NCBI RefSeq assembly: GCF_023856365.1
Contig: NC_064554.1
Coordinates: forward strand, 620,001 to 684,000
DNA from: Brienomyrus brachyistius
Lineage: Eukaryota; Chordata; Actinopteri; Osteoglossiformes; Mormyridae
DNA length: 64,000 nt
Reading direction: 5' to 3'
Shown: positions 56,319 to 64,000 of the stretch, piece after piece
Layout of the letters: each line of letters begins with the position of its first letter
How positions within the stretch are numbered: the first letter of the stretch is position 1
Notes under the pieces: generated by a model
Database searches by the model: none
Seen by the model: only the letters and a program-made list of their open reading frames with translations
Told to the model about the DNA's origin: nothing
Translations under genes and position numbers: made by a program

Positions 56319-56674
56319 GGGGCGGCATGGTGGCGCAGTGGTTAGCACTGTTGCCTCACACCTCTGGTACCTGGGTTCGAATCTCCGCCTGGGTCACATG
56401 TGTGTGGAGTTTGCATGTTCTCCCCATGTCGTCGTGGGGTTTCCTCCGGGTACTCCGGTTTCCCCCCACAGTCCAAAAACATGCTGAGGCTAATTGGAGT
56501 TGCAAAATTGCCCATAGGTGTGTATGTGTGAGTGAATGGTGTGTGAGTGTGCCCTGCGATGGGCTGGCCCCCCATCCTGGGTTGTTCCCAGCCTCGTGCC
56601 CATTGCTTCCGGGATAGGCTCCGGACCCCCCGCGACCCAATAGGATAAGCGGTTTGGAACATGGATGGATGGAT
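56319..56674 (+). mobile_element. full-length tRNA-derived SINE with 11-bp target duplication
   Basis: The head 'ggcggcatggtggcgcagtg' with A box and 'gggttcgaatctc' B box is followed by the body 'cagtccaaaaacatgctgag' and the LINE-like end 'gataagcggtttggaa' with 'atggatggatgg'. 'aattaaatcat' occurs at 56307-56317 and 56675-56685. The internal Pol III promoter looks intact. Confidence 0.93.
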
Positions 56675-57171
56675 AATTAAATCATTAAAATGTGCAGAAA
56701 AGGTTTTGAAGTTTACATCACGAGAAATGAGAACTACACGTGATTACTAATTACTGTTAACTAATTTGCTGTCTGGACTTTTTACAATGAGGGGGGAAAA
56801 GTCATTATATGTCAGGATGCCAGTCAGTGGCACAGACACAAGTTGGCCAGCTGGCCTATTCATTCAGCACCAGCCCATCAAGTAGAGAATTCAGAACCAC
56901 GGACAGTGACCTGTCCTACTATGACGTCGGGTCCCTTCATTGGCTCTATATATTTTTCTAGAAATAACTAAGTGGCTCTTTTGTAGAAATTTCCAGCCAG
57001 AGACTTGGTTCCTATATGAAGAGAATATTTTATTTTTATTCAGACTAAGAAGCTACAGAAAATCAGCTCTGCATATGATCTCAGAGAGAGATGCAATACC
57101 GCTTTTGTCAAAATGACAGGTCGGGTCAAAGGTCACGTTCAAAAGTTCAGTGGGCGGAGCTTATGTTGTGG

Positions 57172-57510
57172 TGGGTTGAGCTTGGTTGTGTAACTGACGC
57201 AATAGCATGTGGATTTAATTATTTATTTAAATATTTTTTTTTCTTCTTCCCCGGGGGTTGGTTGTGTAACTGATGCAATGGTATTTGGATTTAATTATTT
57301 ATTTATTATTTTAAATGATTGTGGCTTAGGGGGCATGGGTTGGTTGTGTTAGTGATGCAATGGTATTTGGATTTAATTATTTATTATTTTAAATGCTTAT
57401 TTTAAATGTTTATTATTTTAAAATGATATTGAGGAGAGTGCTTATGAGTGTGTATTATTTTAAAAATGATATTGATGAGAGTGCTTATGAGCGTGTGTTA
57501 TTTGAATAAG
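57172..57510. repeat. three imperfect 80-bp direct repeats and a 50-bp duplication
   Basis: 'ttggttgtgtaactgatgca', with 'atttggatttaattatttat' after it, occurs at about 57177, 57256 and 57337. 'aatgatattga.gagagtgc' with 'ttatgag.gtgt' occurs at about 57421 and 57465. They may belong to the terminal region of the Polinton-like element. Confidence 0.75.
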
Positions 57511-57591
57511 TTATTATTATTATTATTATTTTGTGGGGCGCGGGCGGGAGTGAGCGGGGCTGGGTTACCTGATGGAGCGCGAGCGTACGGT

Positions 57592-57693
57592 GTGCGGTAG
57601 CGTGGTAAGGTCCCCGGGCTTCGGAGAATCAGCAAAGGACTTATTCACATACTGGTGCGGTAGCGCGGAAAGGTCCGCACGGCTTTGGATAAT
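57592..57693 (+). repeat. 63-bp-spaced direct repeat, GC-rich
   Basis: 'gtgcggtagcg.gg.aaggtc' begins at 57592 and again at 57655, followed in both by 'ggct(t)..ggataat'-like bases. It lies within an 86-codon frame (57572-57832) that I do not regard as a proven gene. Confidence 0.7.
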
Positions 57694-57931
57694 CCTCGGA
57701 GAGAGCGATGCGGGAGAGCTGAGAGGCGTGCTGCTGCGCGAGTCTGAGAGAAACTGTGAGAGACTGTGGGATAAAATGCTAAAGTTGGAGCAAAGAATGA
57801 GAGGAGGAGGTGCAGGGTCTATCGTCCAATAAAAACGCTCGGCGCTAGTTTTGACCGTGTGTTTTTTCCTCACGCAAGCGTTTGTATCACATCGGCGTAT
57901 GGCGCCAATTTGTAAAGGTCATAAGTCGAGA

Positions 57932-58193
57932 CATACATCGAGTCTGTCAATTTGTCCGCCAGTAAATTCTGCAGGGCCGTGCCACCTGGCCATCGAGGCG
58001 CCCCCCCTACCCGGCCACGCGGGCCATACATCGAGTCTGACACTTTGTCCTCCAGTAAATTCTGTTTAAAGTTTTGTTTTCACATACGTCCCAAATTACA
58101 GATAATTTTCTTACACAGGCACGAGTAGCATCATCAAGGCCGTACCACCTGGTCATACATCAAGTCTGACAATTTGGCCGCCAGTAAATTCTG
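57932..58193 (+). repeat. three 40-bp iterons upstream of PolB
   Basis: A 40-bp unit starting 'catacatcgagtctgacact' and ending 'ccagtaaattctg' occurs at 57932-57971, 58025-58064 and 58154-58193. A second word, 'ggccgtgccacctgg.cat', occurs next to copies one and three. Unit length is constant while spacing varies (93 and 129 bp), which suits protein-binding sites for replication or early transcription. Confidence 0.88.
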
Positions 58194-58522
58194 TTTATAG
58201 TTTTGTTTGTCATACATGACCGTGCAGATATGGGGTGACAGAGACAATTAAATTGTATTACGTCGAGCGGGGGGCCTTTTCCTCCTCCTAGAGGCACAAC
58301 GCCTTACCAAAGTTTGTACTAGCCAAAGAACCACAAGTTTCATCGAGACCTTACCCGGTAAGTATATTATTTCTTTTATTCCTGTTATAAAAATGCTATT
58401 CAATTAAAAAATAACATTCTAATAATAGGTATTCTCTTTTTTTTTTTTTTTTTCTATGTACGAGAGAGAGAGAGAGACTACGCCGACCGGTCAAGAGAAA
58501 ATCTGCGAGAGAATCAACAGGT
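58194..58522 (+). promoter_or_regulatory. PolB 5' leader
   Basis: Sequence between the iterons and the PolB start. It has a T-run of 17-18 (58437-58453) and a GA run just before the start. A splice-acceptor-like 'tcaacag' precedes the ATG at 58523. No clear TATA box. Confidence 0.35.
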
Positions 58523-61500
58523 ATGGACGGAGCAACACGCCCAGCGGCTATACCCGAAGCCTTATTAAATGAAATAGCCATTATCAACAATGCTAATAAT
58601 GAAAATGATGCGGATTACTCTGCTCAACACGACTCGCCACCAGCGGCGTCTGCTGAAACACTGGCCCAGGACCCCTGTTTTCTCCCATCCTTAGAGACAT
58701 TAACAAGCATGTTAAATGAAAGGGGTTCTGAAGCAGAAGCGGGGCTACCCCCCACCGACGAGGTCGCATGGTCCCCCGCGGATTCTGAATTGTGGGAGGC
58801 CTTGTCAGACGTGGAATTTCTTCTCGATGCTGAGGAGATTGAAAATGAATTTGGGCTGGGACAATTTGAAAATGTTCAACAGGAAGGTGGCGGTGGTGTC
58901 GGTGACGTGGATCCCCAGCCTGACGGGGTCCTTCATCGCCGCAGATTCAATAACGTACAGATTAGGCGGATTCTAAATATCCCGCGACCTAGAAACGAAG
59001 GCAATTTCCGCGAGTACTATGAAAATGTAATCGAGGGGTTTCAAAATATTGTGAATGAGGCGATTCCTTACGCCGTATGGGGAGCCTATATACAGGTCAC
59101 CCTGCGCGCTGACTTTTTAAACGACGAGCTGTCGCAAATTGTACGGTATGGGGTGGGGGAGCTGACAGACTTACAGCAGCTGCTGGATCGCCTGGTACAG
59201 TCTAATCAAGAGATTTTAAACGATTCCAACCTAGAAGTAATCGTAGACGTAATAAATATCCCACGCGGCGGTGCGAACAAACGTAAACTACAGACCATGT
59301 TAGCTTCAGAAATAATTTCTAAAAAAGCCAGACACATGTTTATCATTAATAACAACACCAACGCGTGTTTCGCCATAAACTTGGCGCACCTGCTGGACGA
59401 AAACTTTACTGTTGCCGAGGCTGAAAAGCTCGGCCTGGAGTTACAGGAGAAAGCGGGATTCACCCCCGATCACGCAGTCGCTTTGAATGACATTATCAAT
59501 TTCGAGAAAATCATTGATTGCAAAGCAGTGGTGTATTATCAACAACCTTATTCAAACAATCTCCAAATTTACCAGACACCCACGCCTAGCGACGGTAGAC
59601 GGGCGGTGTATTTCTTTTTACACAATCAGCATTTTTACGGAATTAAAAGCGTAAAGGGCTTCTTAGGCGTGGGGTACGTTTGCCCGAGCTGTTTCAAAGG
59701 GTACGATTCGCCTCACTCTCATCAATGCGAAAAATTTTGTAGCGTCTGTCAGACTAATTGCAGAGAAGGTGAAAGCACACCGGCGATACTATGTGAGCGT
59801 TGTAATTTCAGATGTTTAAATGACACCTGCTTTGAGCGCCACCGTACGCCTAGGGTCTGCCCAGTTAGGGGGGAGCTCGCTACCCCCTGTGACAAGTTCA
59901 GAAAATGCAAAGCCTGCGGGCTCAGATACTACCTCACTCCCGAGAACCCAAAACCGCACTCGTGTAAAGCGGAAAAATGTAATATCTGCGACGCTAAACT
60001 CCACACGGCCGTGTCAGACATATCCACCCCACATCTCTGCTATCTAAATCCACCCGAGAAGCCTAACATAGGGGAACGGGCCGAAAGGGGTGAGGGGCGT
60101 AAAAAGGCCACCGAATATGTGTTTTTTGACTTTGAAACATCTCAGAGGTCGGGTACCCATATCCCGGTGTACGTGTGCGCCATCTCCGATCAGAACGAGA
60201 CAATGATCGCCGAGGGGCCCAACTGCGCGCTACAGTTTCTCAGACATTTCAGGGCGCCCTGTTATAGAGGCGTCTGTTTCATTAGTAACTACGGTAAGGC
60301 ATTCGATAATTACATCATACTGAACGCGATGGTGAAGGAAGGCGTGGAACCGCGTGTGGTATCGCAGGGGAATAAAATCATTCTCATCCTGGACAGCCTG
60401 TTTGAGCAGAGGTACATCGACAGTCACTCCTTTCTAAGCATGCCGTTGAGAAAAATCCCCGATGCGATGGGATGCTCGACTCAGATGCGAAAAGGCTATT
60501 TTCCGCATCATTTCACAGACGTGGAAAACTTTAGTTACGTGGGACCCTACCCCCCTCCCGATCAATTTGGGCCCGATCAAATGTCCACCAAAGAACGCGA
60601 CAAGTTTTATCAATGGTACGACGCTGTAAAGCACCAGACCTTTAATTTTCACAAAGAGATGATCGCTTACTGTAAGAACGATGTGGAGATTCTGAGAGAG
60701 GGCTGCTTGCGCTTCCTGCGGGAGTTTAAAACGCTCACGGGGTGCGATCCCTTCTCCGCGGCCACCATCGCTTCGGCCGCGTTGCTAGTTTACAGGACAA
60801 ATTTCCTGCCCAGAGATACGATCGCGATCCCGGATGTATGGGATTACAGGAGGCAATACAAAAGTTATTCGAGCGTGTCCATCCAGTGGCTGGAATTCAT
60901 CGGGCGCGCGCGCGGCATCGAAATTCGACACGCGCTGCGCGGGGGTGAAGTGAGTGTGGGACGCTTTCACTTAGACGGATACGCCGAGATTGAGGGGGAG
61001 AAATGGGCTTTCGAGTTTCTAGGCTGTCAGTTTCACGGCTGTCCTACCTGCAACAACGAACACGATATCTGCCCCCTGACCCGCGAGAGCTTCGGTGCCC
61101 TGTACGTTAAAACAAGGGAAAAACTCGAGTCGTTGCGCCAAGAGTTTAATATGAACGTGGAATCCATCTGGGAACACGAATGGGCTCACGCTAAAACTCA
61201 CGACCCACAGGTACAGCGTTTCCTGTCAGACTTTGAGCCCCCTGAGCCCCTAAGGCCGCGAGAAGCGCTGTTTGGGGGTCGGACGTCGGCCATTCGCCTG
61301 CGTTACGACGTCACGGGGCAAGAGCGCGTCCGCTACGTGGATTTCACGTCGCTGTACCCGTACACTCTGGCTAAATGTGAATTCCCCGTGGGGCACCCGG
61401 AAATCATTCATTCGAATTTTAAGCCTCTGAATGAATACTTTGGCCTGATCAAAGCCACGGTCAACACCCCGCGCGAGCTGTTTTTCCCCGTCCTACCCAG

Positions 61501-62589
61501 CAGACTGCCAAATGGGAATTTACACTGTGCAGGACGTGCGCGATCGAGAACAGACAGGAGGGGGCGTGCGGGCATTCCGACGCAGAGCGGGCATTGACAG
61601 GCGCGTGGGTATCTGCGGAGCTCAATCTGGCTTTAGACAGGGGGTACTCGCTCGTTAAAATTCACGAAGTGTGGCATTTTCCCCAGACCAGCGGCGACCT
61701 GTTTAGAGATTACATTAAAACCTTTCTCAAAGTGAAGCAGCAGGCTTCGGGCTACCCCGACGACGCGACCGATGACGTGGGTCGCAGGGAGTACATAAAA
61801 AACTATCTCGAGCGTGAGGGGATCGAATTGGAGCCCGATCAGATAGTGTCTAATGAAGGGAAGCGGCAAGTGTCCAAACTTCTGCTTAACTCTCTGTGGG
61901 GTAAACTGGCGCAGAGGAGCAACATGCTCCAGACATGTATAGTGTCTGACCCGGGGGAATTTTTTTATTTTTTCTGCTCGGACCTGTACGAGATTTCCAG
62001 CTTCGCGTTTGTCAACGACGAGATCGCCCTCATCCGCTGGCGTTTCAAGTCTTCCTACAAAGTGCCGCCGGGAAAGACTAACATATTCATAGCGTGTCAA
62101 ACTACCGCGTGGGGTCGGTTGACGCTTTACAAAGAACTGGAAAGATTGGGGCGGAGGGTGCTGTATCACGACACCGACAGCATCGTGTACATAAGCAGGC
62201 CTGGTGAATATGACCCGACCTTAGGCAATTACCTGGGCGAGCTGACGTCCGAATTAGCCCCCGACGAATACATTGCTTCGTGGGGTGCGCTGGGACCAAA
62301 AAGTTACTGTTACCGACTCAACAACGGGAAAACACAAATGAAATGTAAGGGTATAACTCTAAATTACGAAACCTGTCAAAAGGTAAACTTTGACAGTATG
62401 ATCGGATTGATTGAAAACTACATCGGAGGTTGTAGGAATAACCCCGCTATAATGACGCAGTACAACAAAATCGAACGCGACATGAAAAGCTTTCGCCTGT
62501 TTAATAGGCCTCTAGATAAAAAGGTCAGGGTCGTCTACGACAAACGCAGATTGCTGGCTAGCGGGGAAACTCTGCCTTTTGGTTACTGA
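58523..62589 (+). pseudogene. Polinton-type protein-primed DNA polymerase B, one frame break
   Basis: Two overlapping frames, 58523-61597 (1024 codons) and 61594-62589, form one polymerase. Residues 1-385 have no firm assignment. About 389-510 is cysteine-rich (repeated C-x2-C pairs). The 3'-5' exonuclease motifs are D536/E538 (ExoI), D595 (ExoII) and Y716/D720 (ExoIII). A 'CQFHGCPTC' block (835-843) and polymerase motif A 'DFTSLYP' (940-946) follow. In the second frame come motif B 'KLLLNSLWG' (95-103) and motif C 'DTDS' (193-196). The enzyme would replicate the element from a terminal-protein primer. The frame changes by one base at about 61515-61525, between motifs A and B, so the full enzyme is not made unless the shift is bypassed or is an assembly error. 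All catalytic motifs are preserved. Confidence 0.88.
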
Positions 62590-62624
62590 AATGTAAAACT
62601 AGCAGCATCGCAAAAGGGCTTTTA

Positions 62625-62930
62625 AAGTTTTTTCTAAAAATCAAAGATGTTCATTTGTTTTAAAATGAAAAGTTTTTTTCAAAGATGTTTTTTAAAATCA
62701 AAGTAAGATGTACAAATGTTTTAAACTGAGAAATGTTCCTAGTAAGATGTTTTTAAAAATGAAAAGTTTTTTACAAAGATGTTTTCTAAAAATCAAAGAT
62801 GTTCATTTGTTTTAAAATGATCATAGTATGATGTTTTTAAAATGTTCATAGTAAGATGTTTTTAAAAATGAAAGATGTTTTAAGATGTTTTTAAAATGTT
62901 CCTAGTAAGATGTTTTTTATTTTCAAACTT
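62625..62930. repeat. AT-rich 'aagatgtttttaaaa' repeat array
   Basis: Short words ('aaagatgtt', 'tagtaagatgtttttaaaa') recur many times. A longer block 'ttttctaaaaatcaaagatg' occurs at about 62629 and 62781 (152-bp period). It lies between PolB and the ATPase and has no frame. Confidence 0.9.
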
Positions 62931-63031
62931 GTGTACTGAAATGTTTTGTACATTTATCACAAGAGTTTTTATTAAAAACTTACCCATGCACTCTGTGTCT
63001 GTGAAAGCTGACACCCCTCCAGCAGTGGTTT

Positions 63032-63035
<4 letters not shown>

Positions 63036-63108
<73 letters not shown>
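63036..63108. repeat. (TG)n microsatellite
   Basis: About 73 bp of nearly pure TG. It extends an apparent upstream frame of the ATPase into a Cys-Val run, which is not coding. Confidence 0.98.
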
Positions 63109-63109
<1 letters not shown>

Positions 63110-63178
63110 TCGGAAAGATTTAAAAGATTAGGGCAGTATTTACCGTTTCGTCAGTGTGTTTTTTTTTTTTTTTGCAAA

Positions 63179-63856
63179 ATGATGGGTAGCGGCATGAGAG
63201 AGGTCGACTTTGATCACCGTTTAGAACTCCCGTTTACGGCTATAATCGCAGGGGCAAGTTCTTCGGGGAAAACCTATTTCACTAAAGAAATGCTTTTAAA
63301 TCAGAGTCACTGTTTCATAGGGGGCCCCGTTAAAAAAATTGTGTGGTGTTTCGCTTCCCATCAGCCGCTTTATGATGAACTACGCGATCGGATCAGCGAA
63401 ATTGAATTTATACAAGGGCTTCCCAAAAGCTGGGAGGATGAGGAGCGCTTCCCCTCAGGCTCCTTGATAATCATCGATGATTTGATGGACAGTGCGTCCG
63501 AAAACAAACTCGTGGCAGAAGCTTTCACGAGGTTCAGACATCACCGTCAAATCTTGGTCATCTACCTGGTGCAGAACGTATTTCACCAGGGCAAGTACAG
63601 CAGGACTATAGCCCTAAATACGACTTATTATTGTCTGTTTAAGAATGTGCGAGACAGAATGCAAATCAAAGTTTTAGCTCAGCAAATGTTTCCTTGGCAG
63701 AAAAAGTTTTTTCTAGATGCCTACCATGAGGCCACAGGGCCCGCGCACGGCTATTTATTGGTCGATTTGAGAGCCACGTGCCCAGAAGAGTTCCGACTCA
63801 GGACCGGATTATTACCGGGGTCGTTACCCATCGTCTTTCTACCGGCGAGCCATTGA
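63179..63856 (+). CDS. A32-like DNA-packaging ATPase (Polinton/adintovirus)
   Basis: A 225-residue protein if started at the ATG at 63179 (a second ATG follows at 63182). The frame upstream runs into the TG microsatellite, which excludes earlier starts. Walker A is GASSSGKT at residues 25-32; Walker B is 'SLIIIDDL' at 95-102 with D100/D101. A conserved 'YLVQNVFHQGKYSRTIALNT' sensor-type block is at about 135-154. This is the FtsK/HerA-group packaging ATPase of Polintons and large DNA viruses, which drives genome entry into the capsid. Length and motif spacing are as expected and no defect is seen. Confidence 0.9.
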   Translation: MMGSGMREVDFDHRLELPFTAIIAGASSSGKTYFTKEMLLNQSHCFIGGPVKKIVWCFASHQPLYDELRDRISEIEFIQGLPKSWEDEERFPSGSLIIIDDLMDSASENKLVAEAFTRFRHHRQILVIYLVQNVFHQGKYSRTIALNTTYYCLFKNVRDRMQIKVLAQQMFPWQKKFFLDAYHEATGPAHGYLLVDLRATCPEEFRLRTGLLPGSLPIVFLPASH

Positions 63857-63872
63857 TTTATCACTACTAAGC

Positions 63873-64000
63873 TATGTCCGAACATCTCAGGAAACACCTG
63901 CCGACCCTTAAAGTTTTACAGAGGACGAGGGGGGTGAAACGTAAAAAGATTCTTACGGCTGACCCATCTAACGACATAATTTTGGCTCTCTCCGAAATCT
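63873..64000 (+). CDS. small basic Polinton protein, 5' part
   Basis: ATG at 63873, 16 bp after the ATPase stop, opens 42 codons to the window edge. It begins 'MSEHLRKHLPTLKVLQ' and goes on with lysine/arginine-rich 'GVKRKKIL' and 'IILALSEI'. The Leu-rich helix, basic patch and Ala/Leu helix pattern is one I associate with a short protein next to capsid genes in fish Polintons/adintoviruses, possibly a DNA-binding core protein. Function is inferred only, and the C-terminus is outside the window. Confidence 0.55.

Larger units (their letters stand above)
57172..64000 (+). mobile_element. Polinton/Maverick (adintovirus-like) element, left part
   Basis: A co-oriented set of protein-primed family-B DNA polymerase, A32-like packaging ATPase and a small basic protein is characteristic of Polintons/adintoviruses. 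The left border is not fixed; direct-repeat clusters start at 57172 and the first convincing gene at 58523. Integrase, protease and capsid genes would lie beyond 64000. PolB carries one frame break while the ATPase is intact, so this is a fairly young but probably dead genomic copy. Confidence 0.8.

Noticed and set aside
57572..57832. 86-codon frame in the GC-rich block before PolB
   Set aside because: It spans a direct repeat and has no recognisable domain; kept only as repeat.
63038..63178. N-terminal Cys-Val extension of the ATPase
   Set aside because: It is the TG microsatellite in frame; the family start fits the ATG at 63179.

Overview
The window looks like a repeat-saturated piece of a ray-finned fish (most likely teleost) nuclear genome. 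Nearly every recognisable coding signal belongs to a mobile element typical of fish: L2-, CR1- and L1/Tx1-type LINEs, tRNA-derived SINEs with a 'ggatggatgg' tail, hAT-type MITEs, retrovirus-like pol and LTR pieces, and a Polinton/Maverick (adintovirus-like) element at the right edge. No intact conventional host gene was recognised. Several multi-exon or single-exon relics (a Ulp1-like peptidase, a HECT-type ligase, an unidentified membrane protein) are present and may be TE-borne or decayed.

Layout. 0-5 kb: end of an L2 LINE, minus-strand endogenous-retrovirus pol, a hAT relic, two LTR pieces and a CR1-type LINE fragment. 6-12 kb: an element with nested inverted repeats holding spliced exons of a C48/Ulp1-like peptidase, itself invaded by a 503-bp MITE and two solo LTRs. 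12-18 kb: decayed minus-strand coding relics and transposase pieces. 18.4-23.9 kb: a rearranged L1/Tx1 LINE lacking its endonuclease and broken by a SINE. 24-33 kb: MITEs, another LINE fragment, a retroviral LTR with a tRNA-Pro primer site and a Tc1/mariner relic. 33.1-34.7 kb: a coding minisatellite. 34.8-37.4 kb: an element with about 225-bp inverted termini. 37.5-40.2 kb: a complete non-autonomous LTR element with identical-family LTRs, a 5-bp target duplication and one long proline-rich ORF. 44.5-44.9 kb: a 33-bp minisatellite. 47-53 kb: hAT C-terminus and a broken HECT gene. 53-57 kb: SINEs and CA-rich repeats. 57-64 kb: the Polinton-like element, with PolB (one frame break), packaging ATPase and the start of a small basic protein, running out of the window.

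How the parts relate. One LTR family occurs six times (3.6, 4.2, 10.2, 11.5, 37.6 and 40.0 kb). Two SINE families each occur at least twice. Inverted copies of a hAT-associated sequence link 2.7-3.3 kb with 47.3-49.6 kb. The PolB, ATPase and small-protein genes of the terminal element are co-oriented and together would serve protein-primed replication and virion DNA packaging.

All calls come from reading the sequence. Intron-exon structures, element borders and family names marked as uncertain need alignment.
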